Shown here piece after piece: positions 1 to 7,899 of a stretch of 64,000 nt of DNA; position 1 is the first letter of the stretch; every line of letters begins with the position of its first letter. The notes under the pieces are model-generated. The model saw only the letters and a program-made list of their open reading frames with translations, was not told where the DNA came from and did no database searches. The DNA comes from Micromonospora tarapacensis (GTDB lineage: Bacteria; Actinomycetota; Actinomycetes; Mycobacteriales; Micromonosporaceae). The stretch spans positions 4,203,324 through 4,267,323 of the forward strand of contig NZ_JAHCDI010000004.1 of NCBI RefSeq assembly GCF_019697375.1, in the 5' to 3' direction. The position numbers were made by a program, and so were the translations under genes.

Positions 1-151
1 CGGCCCGCCGCGAGCGGGTCAGCGCGAGGAGTTGCTCGGCGCTGAGCGTAGCCGGTGGTTCGGGCTGGTAGTCCACGAACCGGCGCCAGCCCTCCTTGGT
101 GGTCGGCGGTTCCTCCGGCGTGATCACATCGTCGTCGGCGACGGTGTTCAT
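1..151 (-). CDS. TnsC/TniB-like ATPase, N-terminus only (partial)
   Basis: Only the first 50 codons lie in the window, reading from an ATG at 149-151 off the left edge. The visible peptide starts MNTVADDDVITPEEPP and contains GWRRFVDYQPEPP. The start codon overlaps the stop of the upstream transposase gene as ATGA, so the two are translationally coupled. In Tn7-like and Tn5053-like elements the gene following the DDE transposase is the AAA+ ATPase TnsC/TniB, which selects targets and activates the transposase. The identity is inferred from position: the Walker motifs lie outside the window. Confidence 0.55.
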   Translation of the reverse strand, partial: MNTVADDDVITPEEPPTTKEGWRRFVDYQPEPPATLSAEQLLALTRSRRA

Positions 152-2151
152 ATCCACCTTTCTGCTTCGGCGTCGGCGTCAAAGATCCCGAACGGGATGA
201 CCTCAGCGTCCGGCGCGGTGGACTCGTCGACGGCCGGGGTTGGGGCAGGCTCGGGCAGTTGAGGCCGGTGGGTGGCTTGACCGGCGCGGGTGCGGGCGGT
301 GATGCGGGCGCTCGCCTTGTCCGGTCCGTGCTCGGCGCGGGTGAGCAGGTCGTCGAGAACCCGGGCGATCTGGGTTTCGGTGGCTTCCCTTCCGGCCAGC
401 CGGCGGGCGTGGCGCCAGGTGAAGTCGGCGAACGGCGCGGACACCATCGGCAGGTGCGTCCACGGGACGGTGATCCAGCCGTCCGGGGTGCGCAGGTGGA
501 CCTGGGAGACGTCGTAGGGGTCGTAGTGGACCTCCCACCGGTCACGCTTGGCGACCATTCCGGACCGCTGGTGGCGGTAGGGGCCGAGAGCGGCGGCGTT
601 GTAGGTGCGGTTATCGATCTGGATGCCCTCGTCGGTGATCCGCCTCCATTTGACCGGCAGCAACTCCAGGTAGTCCTCGCCGGACAGGGTCAGCGGGAGG
701 TAGCCGGCGGCGGCGACCAGCGCGGCGTACTTTTCGTTCGGGGTGAGCACCCGGCGAGGCTGGTGTGGGTCACGCAGTTCGTCGTGCGGGCGGTGCTGCC
801 AGCCGACGATGAGCCATTCGTCGAGCAGGTCCTGCAACTCGCCGATGGTCCACTCGCCGGTGACGTCGCGACCGCGCATCGTCGGGTTGCCGCCGGTGTA
901 GCCGGCGACGTGCTGCGCGAACAGGGTCTTGACCGCGTCGTTGGTGGCCTCGACCACGCCCTTGTCGGTCGGGGTGCCCTTGCGGGCCGGCTGGACGGAG
1001 ATGCCGAGCCGGTCGCAGGCCCGCTCGAAGGTCTCCGAGACAAACACCCGGCCGTGGTCGATGACGATCTGGTCCGGGACGATCACCGGCCTGGCCGCCG
1101 CCTCCCGCATGCGGGTGTCGATGTCGACCAGCCGGGCATGCGGCATCCGCGACGCCGACAGTCGCAGCGCGTTTGCCCAGCCCGGGCGCATCGGCTCCGG
1201 GACCAGCATCTTGGCCAGCAGCAGCGCCGCGTCGACGGCCTTGGTGCCGACCGGGCGCAACACCGCGGCGCAGATCGTGCGGGTGGCGATGTCAACGGCG
1301 ATGGTCAGATCGGCCCGGACCGGCAGGCCGTCGTCGAGAACCACCATGACGTCGATCGGGGTGGAGTCGATCTGCACCTGCTCACCCGGGCGGGAGGCGA
1401 ACGTCGGAGTGAACACCCCACCCGGCCGGTTCGCCATCTGCCGGCGCGTGACCGCCGAGCCGAAGGTGTGCTTGCCGGCGGCGAGCCGGTCGACCAGCTC
1501 GTAGAAGGCGCTGCGACGGGGCAGCGGCACGACTCCAGGCCCGTGGATCTCCGCTACCCGTTTGACCACCTGGCGGATCAGGCGGGATCGGGTGCCGGTC
1601 GAGGCCTCGGTCTGCGCCGCGATGACCTCCCGGACAACCTCGACCAGTCGAGCGTCGGCCCGGCCGGCGACCTCCCACGTCCGCACCGCCCGCTGATCGA
1701 CCAGCCCCCACAGCCCTTGGGCGGCGTAGCGCAGCCGCCGGTTTTCGACCGTGCGATAGCTGACGCCCAGCTCGGCGCCCTTGGCCCGCTGCCGCTCGGC
1801 CAGGCTGTGCTTCGCCGGGTCGTACTCGGGACTCGGCGTGGCGTCGATCAGCGCGTGCGGCGGCAGCCCGGTCTCAACCTCCACGATGTGACGTTCCCAC
1901 TGCTTGGCCGCGGCGAGCACGTCCTCGGGCAACGAGTCGAGCAGCCCGAACGGCTCCACGTCCGGTGCCGGGCACCCGTCGATGACCGCGAAGTCGGGCG
2001 ACGCCATCAGGTGCCCGGCCAGCACCACCTGGTCGGCGCCGCCGGCCTCCGAGCGCAGCCGCACCGACGCCCCGGCCAGCCCCACCACCTGGTGCTCACC
2101 GCCGTCGAAGTGCACCCAGTCACCTGGGCGCAGCACCGACCGCGGCGTCAC
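148..2151 (-). CDS. tnsB: TnsB-like DDE transposase (Mu/rve core)
   Basis: This 667-residue protein is the strand-transfer subunit of a heteromeric Tn7-like transposase. An N-terminal DNA-binding region, with a helix-turn-helix around residues 115-150 (SYRTVENRRLRYAAQG), is followed by an rve/Mu-type catalytic core. The acidic triad reads D262 (VQIDSTP), D365 (IVIDHGRVF) and E401 (KGVVEATND); the D-to-E spacing is exactly DD35E. A Mu-type beta-barrel domain follows around 500-600. The GTG start overlaps the tnsA stop as GTGA, and the stop overlaps the next ATG as ATGA, so tnsA-tnsB-tnsC form one coupled operon. All catalytic residues are present, so the enzyme looks intact. Confidence 0.88.
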   Translation of the reverse strand: MTPRSVLRPGDWVHFDGGEHQVVGLAGASVRLRSEAGGADQVVLAGHLMASPDFAVIDGCPAPDVEPFGLLDSLPEDVLAAAKQWERHIVEVETGLPPHALIDATPSPEYDPAKHSLAERQRAKGAELGVSYRTVENRRLRYAAQGLWGLVDQRAVRTWEVAGRADARLVEVVREVIAAQTEASTGTRSRLIRQVVKRVAEIHGPGVVPLPRRSAFYELVDRLAAGKHTFGSAVTRRQMANRPGGVFTPTFASRPGEQVQIDSTPIDVMVVLDDGLPVRADLTIAVDIATRTICAAVLRPVGTKAVDAALLLAKMLVPEPMRPGWANALRLSASRMPHARLVDIDTRMREAAARPVIVPDQIVIDHGRVFVSETFERACDRLGISVQPARKGTPTDKGVVEATNDAVKTLFAQHVAGYTGGNPTMRGRDVTGEWTIGELQDLLDEWLIVGWQHRPHDELRDPHQPRRVLTPNEKYAALVAAAGYLPLTLSGEDYLELLPVKWRRITDEGIQIDNRTYNAAALGPYRHQRSGMVAKRDRWEVHYDPYDVSQVHLRTPDGWITVPWTHLPMVSAPFADFTWRHARRLAGREATETQIARVLDDLLTRAEHGPDKASARITARTRAGQATHRPQLPEPAPTPAVDESTAPDAEVIPFGIFDADAEAERWI

Positions 2152-2912
2152 CCGGCCACCGCCGAGCTGACGACGGCGTCCGGGTGCAGCGGCGTGGACA
2201 GGTCCGCGTGCAGGACGTGGCGCCAGAGCAGGTGGAACAGCACCGGCAGCACCGCAATCGGATCACCGGCCGCCTCGGCGCCGGCCAGCAGCCCACCAGG
2301 CTCGGCGAACACCTGCCGCAGCGTGGCCGCCACCGCCGGCAGATCGTGACGGGGGTGCCGGTAGCCGGCCAGCCAACGCACGTTGCGGACGAGGATCGCA
2401 TCCAGTGCGCCGACCACACGGTAGTCCCAGCCCAGCTGCTCGCAGGCCGTCCGAGTCCGGGCGAACTTCACCGCGTCCTTCGGTTTGATCCGCTGGATCG
2501 GGCGGCAGTCGACCACACAGGCGCCGCCGTCGGCCAGTCGGGCGAAGTAGTCCGGGGCGTGTGAGCGGATCTTGCCCTGCTCGTTGGCCCAGAACAGCCA
2601 GAACGGTTGGGATGCCACTGCGACCACGGCCTGGTCGAAGTCCAGCAGCATCAGGTGGTCGCGTTCCAGCCACGACTCGTAGCCGACGTGATGGCCCATC
2701 GTCGCCGTCCACCACCGACCGGGGAAATGCTTCTGCCCCTTGTACTGGGGAAACCGCCGCGCCGGGCGGCACCGCTCGAATCGCACCGACCACGCGTCAG
2801 CCAACGGAATGCGGTGCTCGATGCCGTCGAGGCCGACGTAGCCGACCTCGAACCCGCCCAGCGGGTCACCGCTCACGCCGCCCGGCACCGGCCGCAGCGT
2901 CGCCTCACCCAT
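2148..2912 (-). CDS. tnsA: TnsA-like transposase endonuclease subunit
   Basis: This 254-residue protein resembles TnsA, the restriction-endonuclease-fold subunit that cuts the non-transferred strand so that transposition is cut-and-paste. Visible elements are E79/E83 (YESWLERDHL), D121 in the HAPDYF motif, and VVDCRP at 133-138. In classical TnsA the last motif carries Gln/Lys; here it reads D-C-R, a divergent active site that may still be functional. The ATG at 2910-2912 overlaps the end of the upstream relaxase-like gene by 8 nt, and its TGA overlaps the tnsB start. I chose this ATG because the frame upstream of it is only an antisense-like low-complexity extension. Confidence 0.78.
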   Translation of the reverse strand: MGEATLRPVPGGVSGDPLGGFEVGYVGLDGIEHRIPLADAWSVRFERCRPARRFPQYKGQKHFPGRWWTATMGHHVGYESWLERDHLMLLDFDQAVVAVASQPFWLFWANEQGKIRSHAPDYFARLADGGACVVDCRPIQRIKPKDAVKFARTRTACEQLGWDYRVVGALDAILVRNVRWLAGYRHPRHDLPAVAATLRQVFAEPGGLLAGAEAAGDPIAVLPVLFHLLWRHVLHADLSTPLHPDAVVSSAVAG

Positions 2913-3423
2913 GCCCGACCCCAGCCGCGGCCGGCGTCCGGATACCCGGGCGCAGCCCGAGGCGTTCCTCGATCTCCCGGGCCACGCTCTGGCAGCGGCG
3001 GTAATCGTTGCGCGGCCACACGGTGCGCCCGTCCTGGCGTACCAGCGTGGCGACCAGGTGAACGTGGTCCACGCCGTGACGCACCGCCACCCACCGCACT
3101 GCGGCCAGGTCCCCGGCGGGGGCCAACCCGACCCCGTCAAGGAACGCGGCCGCGACCTGCGCCCACTGCTCGTCGGACAGCACCAGGTCATCCGGGTGGT
3201 TGTGCACAGAGCAGTGCCAAACCGGCTTGGCTGGCGGGTTGACCCCGGCAAAAACCGGCTGTTCCAGCAGACCAGCCAGCCGGCTCACCGCGCCGGGGGA
3301 TGACGCCGACGGCAGACCTGCCACCCCGCCGACTGCGGCCGCCGCCCACGCTGCCACCAACCGCTGATCCCGGTGCTCGCCGTACTCACCTGGCCCCAGC
3401 AAATACCGCAGCACCTCGCGCAC
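2905..3423 (-). CDS. Compact relaxase (HUH domain only) upstream of tnsABC
   Basis: From a GTG at 3421-3423 this encodes 172 residues that align along their length with the first ~165 residues of the full relaxase at 5053-6471. Shared blocks are LRYL(L/F)GPG, LAGLLEQPV/LARLLEQPV, NPP.K.VWH.SV.NH, LSD.QWA and RH..DH(V/I)H(L/I)VATLVRQDG. The last is the histidine cluster of HUH relaxases. The protein stops where the full-length one continues for ~300 more residues. The truncation is tidy: its end overlaps the tnsA ATG by 8 nt, so it is embedded in the operon. Either it is a decayed relaxase used as leader of the transposase operon or a minimal nicking domain serving TnsABC; the sequence favours a coding, conserved domain. 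Confidence 0.7.
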   Translation of the reverse strand: MREVLRYLLGPGEYGEHRDQRLVAAWAAAAVGGVAGLPSASSPGAVSRLAGLLEQPVFAGVNPPAKPVWHCSVHNHPDDLVLSDEQWAQVAAAFLDGVGLAPAGDLAAVRWVAVRHGVDHVHLVATLVRQDGRTVWPRNDYRRCQSVAREIEERLGLRPGIRTPAAAGVGHG

Positions 3424-3452
3424 ATCCCCGCCGCGCGGCCGGACCCGCGGAA

Positions 3453-3914
3453 TCACGCCGCGACCCGCCGAAGCAGCCCGTGCAGCCGCTCGGCCACCGC
3501 GTCCAGCCGCGCCACCACCGCAGCGCAAGCCGCGACGTTACCCCCGGCCGACGGAGCCCGCCCGGCGTCGAGCGCATCGGCGGCACAAACCAGCGCCGTG
3601 CGGGCGGCGAACAGATCCCGCTGCACCCGCGCCAGCTCAGCCCGGCTCGGACCGGTCACCGCCGTCTCGACGCCGCGGGCAGCAGCGACCGTGACCTCTC
3701 CGGTGTACCCGGTCGACGTCAGCCCTGCCCGCGCTGCAGCCGCCGCCACATCACGCAGTTCCTCAGCGGTCAGCCGGACGTTCACGCTGTACGACCGCCC
3801 AGCCGGCACCCGTACCCGGTTGCGAGCCGGCACCGCCGGCGAGTCACTCGGGAGATCGACATTCACGCCGAGGGATTCTGCACCATCGTCGATGCCTGCT
3901 CTTGTACGCCCCAC
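3453..3914 (-). CDS. MobC-like mobilisation accessory protein
   Basis: This encodes up to 153 residues; the start is uncertain between GTGs at 3914 and 3866. The core resembles the + strand MobC-like protein at 4568: SVNVRLTAEELRDVAAAAAR against INLRLDESEHSDVLEAAARA, then AGLT.TG(Y/F) and R.ELA..QRDLF.ARTA. The first block looks like a ribbon-helix-helix-type DNA-binding segment, as in MobC proteins that assist relaxase nicking at oriT, and the C-terminal half is probably helical. It lies 29 nt upstream of the compact relaxase and is the first gene of the - strand operon. The direct repeats at 3923-3969 lie just upstream of its start and may be its binding sites. Confidence 0.65.
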   Translation of the reverse strand: MGRTRAGIDDGAESLGVNVDLPSDSPAVPARNRVRVPAGRSYSVNVRLTAEELRDVAAAAARAGLTSTGYTGEVTVAAARGVETAVTGPSRAELARVQRDLFAARTALVCAADALDAGRAPSAGGNVAACAAVVARLDAVAERLHGLLRRVAA

Positions 3915-3922
3915 AAGGTAGA

Positions 3923-3969
3923 TCCGGACTCCACAAGATCATCCACAACATAGGTCCGGACTCCACAAG
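3923..3969. repeat. Direct repeats upstream of mobC-like gene
   Basis: A 15-nt unit TCCGGACTCCACAAG occurs at 3923-3937 and again at 3955-3969, a 32-bp period. A partial copy (CCCACAAG) lies at 3910-3917. Repeats of this kind next to a MobC/relaxase pair are typical of oriT accessory-protein sites or of autoregulatory operators. Confidence 0.6.
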
Positions 3970-4065
3970 GTTCACGCGGACGCGACAGACACGACAACAA
4001 CCAACGAGCGCGTAATCGCATCTGATCGAACAGGCGGCGGTCCGAGCAAGTTGTAGTACGGGTCA

Positions 4066-4101
4066 CCGGACCTGCCGACCGAGCGCGGTCGGCAGGTCCG
4101 G
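4066..4101. repeat. Perfect 15-bp inverted repeat, oriT candidate
   Basis: The arms 4066-4080 and 4087-4101 are perfectly complementary around the 6-nt loop GAGCGC. A second hairpin follows at 4116-4135 (8-bp arms, loop AGCG), and smaller ones at 4157-4173 (7-bp arms) and 4491-4506 (7-bp arms). All lie in the ~650 bp between the two divergent mob modules, which otherwise has no convincing gene. Structured DNA beside relaxase genes is where oriT nick regions are usually found; the nic site itself cannot be assigned. Confidence 0.5.
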
Positions 4102-4567
4102 CAACCCGGCGGAACGCTGACCCAGCGGGGTCAGCACGAGAGCAGCACCGTGGACGCCGTAGCGCTGCTACGGCCGAGATCGGGACTGTCTACCGGCCCC
4201 TGGACGGCAAATTCGGCCACCGGCTCGCGTCACTTCGGTTCGACGACCAGACCGAAAGCGGACCGTCCGACGGCAGTTCGCCCGCCACATGTTCGTCGTG
4301 CAGTGCCGACCGTTGGGCTCCCAATCAGCGAACGAACGTCCGCGTCGGAACCGTCATGCGCACAGATGCTTCCGCTTCCACCACCAGGGCGGAAGTCCTG
4401 ACAAGTCCGCTTCCGGTCGCGGGCTCTGCTTCCGTCGCCCCGCCCGAACCGGACGCGGAACCGGAGCCTCACCGTTTCCGCCTGCGTGTGGCGCTACCCG
4501 TAGCGCTTCCGGTAACCCGGCCGACCGACGTTCAAAAGCACACCAACCATGAAGCGGAGGTGACGAG

Positions 4568-5023
4568 GTGGACACCAACCCACGGGCGGCGGCAGTGGTT
4601 GAAGCGCAGCGCCCGCGCGGCGCGGATCGGCGTCATCAGTTCCCCGGTCGAGGACAGCGGATCAACCTCCGGCTCGACGAGTCCGAGCACAGCGACGTCC
4701 TAGAGGCTGCTGCCCGCGCAGGACTCACTCCGACCGGGTTCTGTGCCAATGCCGCGTTGGCCATGGCCCGGGGCACCACCGGTCCCGGCGGCCTGGTTTC
4801 CGGTACCGGTGTCACCCGGACGGAACTTGCCGCAATGCAGCGAGACCTGTTCTCCGCGCGTACCGCCGTTACGCGTACCGGCACCAACCTCAACCAGGCG
4901 ACTGCGGCGCTCAACGCGACGGGCGAGGCGCCCGTCTGGCTCGCGCACGCGATCAAGAGATGCGTGCATGCGCTCGACAAGCTCGACGCTGTCGTGGCTG
5001 ACATCGACCGGCGGCTGCGCTGA
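4568..5023 (+). CDS. MobC-like mobilisation accessory protein (full module)
   Basis: This 151-residue protein precedes the full-length relaxase by 29 nt. Residues ~31-50 (INLRLDESEHSDVLEAAARA) resemble the ribbon-helix-helix start of MobC proteins, and the rest, with TELAAMQRDLFSARTAVTRT, is probably helical. The start at 4568 is a GTG preceded by GGAGGTGAC, a good ribosome binding site. It is a paralogue of the - strand protein at 3453-3914, and the two are transcribed away from the shared repeat-rich region. Its role would be recognition of oriT and recruitment of the relaxase. Confidence 0.65.
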   Translation: MDTNPRAAAVVEAQRPRGADRRHQFPGRGQRINLRLDESEHSDVLEAAARAGLTPTGFCANAALAMARGTTGPGGLVSGTGVTRTELAAMQRDLFSARTAVTRTGTNLNQATAALNATGEAPVWLAHAIKRCVHALDKLDAVVADIDRRLR

Positions 5024-5052
5024 TCCCCGCCATCCATCCCCGCGGCACGAAC

Positions 5053-6471
5053 GTGGGCGGCCTGCTTCGCTACCTGTTCGGTCCTGGGAAGATCGAGGAG
5101 CACGTCAACCCGCACCTCGTCGCCGCCTGGTCCGGACCCGGCCAACTGCCGTCGCTGGAACCCCCAGCCGGGCCAACCGGCCGCCACGACATCCGGAACC
5201 TCGCCAGACTGCTCGAACAGCCGGTACGCGCCGGCAGGAACCCGCCGCAGAAGTTCGTCTGGCACGCCTCCGTCCGAAACCACATCACCGACCGCATTCT
5301 CAGCGACAGCCAATGGGCGCACATCGCTGCCGAGATGGTCGCCGCCGTCGGCATCGCCCCACACGGCGACCCGGACGCCGTGCGCTGGGTCGCGGTCCGT
5401 CACGCCGACGATCACATCCACATCGTGGCCACGTTGGTACGCCAAGACGGCGAAACCGTCTGGGCCTGGAACGAACGCCTCAAGGCCCAAACCGCCGCCC
5501 GCGACCTCGAACAACGCTACGGCCTCCATCAGGTCGGCCCGGTCGACCACACCAGCCACCGCCGCCCCACCGCGGCCGAACAGAACAAGAGCCACCGCCA
5601 GGGCCGCCCGGAAATCCCCCGGGACAGGCTCCGCCGCGAGGTACGCGCCGCCGCAGCAGCAGCCATCGACGAGAACGACTTCGTTGACCGGCTCCGGTCG
5701 GCAGGCGTTCTCGTGCGGCTGCGGCACAGCACGATTAATCCGGACGAGGTCACCGGCTACGCCGTCGGGCTCCCCGACCACCACACCAGCACCGGCGAGA
5801 CCGTCTGGTACGGCGGGGGCCGGCTCGCTCCGGATCTCACCCTCCCCCAGCTCCGACGACGCTGGGACTCCGGTCCCGGTATGTCGCCGCACGGCGACGC
5901 GCGGCACGCGGGGCAGCCGGGAACCCGACATCGGGCAAATGCCTTCCGCCGGGCAACAACAGCTGCAAACGACGGCGCCCGTCACCTCGCGGGTATGCAG
6001 CCCAGCGACTGGGACGGAATCGCATCCCTCGCCGAGGCCGCTGGCGACGTCCTAGCATCCACTGCACGAGCGTTCGAGGGCCGCAGAGGTGGGCCCCTCA
6101 CCGACGCCTCGGAGACCTTCGACCGGGCGACACGCGAGCCACACCGACGCCGCCCGGGGCGCCTACACCCAGCGTCGGGCCAGCTCCGGTCCATGTCCCG
6201 GCTCATCTCGACGGTCGGCCGGCTCACCAGCGACGACGACACCGCCGCAGCTCTACAGCTAGTCCTACGCATGTCGATGATCGCCGACAACGTCGCCACC
6301 CTCCGCGAGGCCCAAGACAGGATCCACCAGGCCCGTGCGGCACGAATCGTCGCCGAGCGACTGCGAAGGATCGCCACCGCCTCGCGTTCTCAGGTCCCCC
6401 TCCCGGCGGACCGCGCGTACACGGCTGCCGTACGTCCATCGGAAGAGCGGGCGGCAAGACGGACCAGCTGA
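5053..6471 (+). CDS. Relaxase/mobilisation nuclease
   Basis: This 472-residue protein starts at GTG 5053. The N-terminal ~150 residues carry the relaxase domain: a tyrosine in LLRYLFGPG near residue 6, WHASVRNH, and the histidine cluster RHADDHIHIVATL, which forms the metal site that nicks oriT and carries the cut strand. The C-terminal part (RRPTAAEQNKSHRQ onward) is rich in Arg and Ala and shows no helicase motifs. This is the usual size and layout for actinobacterial mobilisable elements that borrow transfer machinery from another element. A strong terminator follows at 6505-6545. Confidence 0.8.
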   Translation: MGGLLRYLFGPGKIEEHVNPHLVAAWSGPGQLPSLEPPAGPTGRHDIRNLARLLEQPVRAGRNPPQKFVWHASVRNHITDRILSDSQWAHIAAEMVAAVGIAPHGDPDAVRWVAVRHADDHIHIVATLVRQDGETVWAWNERLKAQTAARDLEQRYGLHQVGPVDHTSHRRPTAAEQNKSHRQGRPEIPRDRLRREVRAAAAAAIDENDFVDRLRSAGVLVRLRHSTINPDEVTGYAVGLPDHHTSTGETVWYGGGRLAPDLTLPQLRRRWDSGPGMSPHGDARHAGQPGTRHRANAFRRATTAANDGARHLAGMQPSDWDGIASLAEAAGDVLASTARAFEGRRGGPLTDASETFDRATREPHRRRPGRLHPASGQLRSMSRLISTVGRLTSDDDTAAALQLVLRMSMIADNVATLREAQDRIHQARAARIVAERLRRIATASRSQVPLPADRAYTAAVRPSEERAARRTS

Positions 6472-6504
6472 TCGGTTCAGAAATTCAGGCATGTCGACGA
6501 AACG

Positions 6505-6545
6505 CGGCAGGGGGCGAGGCCCGTTCGAGACCTCGCCCCCTGCCG
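6505..6545. terminator. Bidirectional terminator between relaxase and integrase
   Basis: The arms 6505-6519 and 6531-6545 form a perfect 15-bp GC-rich stem with an 11-nt loop. It sits between the convergent relaxase and integrase genes, so it can stop transcription from both sides. Confidence 0.8.
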
Positions 6546-6589
6546 TCTGTAACGCCTTAATCAGTAGTAGCCCCGCAGTCCCAGGATTC

Positions 6590-7726
6590 CTAGTGGCCGA
6601 GCCGTCCCAGGATCGCCTCTTCCATGATCTCAGCGGATCGCCGCTCCGACTCTGGTAGCACGTGAGTGTAGACCTCGTCCGTCATCCTCGCCCGAGCGTG
6701 GCCAAGACGCTTCTGCATTGCGTGTCGCGGTACTCCATGATCAGCGCCAACAGTCGCAGACGTGTGCCGGCCGTCGTGCAGCACGATCACCGGTACGCCC
6801 GCTGCGATGCAGAGAGCCCGGAACCTGTCGGTGAAATACTTCGGATGGTAAGGCGTACCGTCTTCCTTGCAAAAGACGTACCCGAGTTCCTTATACAGAA
6901 GACCAGCATCAGCCATCTCCTTCTGCTGACCGCGCTGGTGATCTGTCAGCACTATGCCCAACGCAGAGCCGAAGAGGATGGACCTCTTGCTCTTGCCCTT
7001 CGGCGCCTTCTCAACAACACCGCCCTCGACTTCGCCCGACGCACAGGCGCGCTGCCAGTGGACGTGAACAATCTTGCGCTCCAGGTCGATCTTCGGCCAC
7101 TTCAACCCCGCCAGTTCTCCGCGGCGCATACCAGCCACGATGACGAGCACCCAGGCTGCGTAGAGTCGATCACCGGCGACGTACTCTAGAAACTGAGCAC
7201 ACTGCTTCGCCGTCCAAATCCCCTTACGGCCATACTCCTCGCGCTCACCCGGGCGAGGCTGCCGCACCCCATCGATCACGACACCAAAGTCCTTGAGCGC
7301 CTTCATCAGTGTTCGATGGACGTGCCTGACCGTCTCTGCGGCCAGCCCCGTACCCTTCCTTCCCCCCTTCTTCAACAGATGACGGTAGAAGTCATTGATG
7401 ACTTGCTTGTCCAGGTCATACAGTCGCCGAGCACCAAGCCGAGGAATAATATACTTCATGATCGCATTGCGGTAGTTACCCAATGTGGTCACCGCAACGT
7501 CTAGCTCGCGCTCTTCCAGCCACTTGACCAGTTCTGCGGCGACCGTACCGTCTGCCGCCAACTCGGCTTGGCCGAACTGCTTGCGAGCCAAGTCCTCGGC
7601 CTTTAGCGCCTCCTTCTCCGTCTCGAACCCACGGACGAACTTCTGGTTACGCTTGCCGTCATCTCCGCGCGGCAGATCGATGACGTAGTACCAGGTGTTC
7701 CGCTTCGAGTCTTGTCGGACGCTCAT
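6590..7726 (-). CDS. int: Tyrosine-type site-specific integrase
   Basis: This 378-residue phage-type integrase has an N-terminal arm-binding domain (MSVRQDSKRNTWYYVIDLPR), a SAM-like core-binding domain at ~60-140 and a catalytic domain. The catalytic residues are visible: Arg in GMRRGEL, His/Arg in LHDGRHT, His in RLGHAR and the nucleophile Tyr in DEVYTHV. Base composition is clearly less GC-rich than the flanks, a sign of transfer. The enzyme would integrate and excise the element at the tRNA-Ala gene about 650 bp away. Its ATG overlaps the stop of the small upstream gene as ATGA. Confidence 0.93.
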   Translation of the reverse strand: MSVRQDSKRNTWYYVIDLPRGDDGKRNQKFVRGFETEKEALKAEDLARKQFGQAELAADGTVAAELVKWLEERELDVAVTTLGNYRNAIMKYIIPRLGARRLYDLDKQVINDFYRHLLKKGGRKGTGLAAETVRHVHRTLMKALKDFGVVIDGVRQPRPGEREEYGRKGIWTAKQCAQFLEYVAGDRLYAAWVLVIVAGMRRGELAGLKWPKIDLERKIVHVHWQRACASGEVEGGVVEKAPKGKSKRSILFGSALGIVLTDHQRGQQKEMADAGLLYKELGYVFCKEDGTPYHPKYFTDRFRALCIAAGVPVIVLHDGRHTSATVGADHGVPRHAMQKRLGHARARMTDEVYTHVLPESERRSAEIMEEAILGRLGH

Positions 7727-7899
7727 CGCACGCCCCCGTTCAGCGAGGCGCGGGCGTAAAAAGGTTCATCCGCCGTTGCCCGACGGGCGACGGCCCACCG
7801 GCCATAGGCGGCCTCGTACGCCGCTAGACGGCTTGCCGGGACAATCGCGAATGCGACCGGCTGAGCGGCCTGCGATCGTCGGGTCTTAGGGTGGTTCAT
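7723..7899 (-). CDS. Small protein coupled to integrase, possible excisionase
   Basis: This 58-residue basic protein (MNHPKTRRSQAAQPVAFAIV...) starts at an ATG preceded by AGGAGGT seven bases upstream, an ideal ribosome binding site. Its TGA overlaps the integrase ATG as ATGA. Genes in this place in actinobacterial integrative elements often encode the excisionase, but I see no clear winged-helix or AlpA-type motif. The function is therefore inferred from position only; it could equally be a regulator of the integrase. Confidence 0.6.
   Translation of the reverse strand: MNHPKTRRSQAAQPVAFAIVPASRLAAYEAAYGRWAVARRATADEPFYARASLNGGVR

Noticed and set aside
259..2349. Very long + strand open frame opposite tnsB
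   Set aside because: It lies antisense to a gene with a full DDE triad, has Arg/Gly/Pro-rich shadow composition and no recognisable domain.
3923..3969. Plasmid replication iterons
   Set aside because: Only two full copies are present and no replication initiator gene is seen; the position next to mobC favours oriT or an operator.
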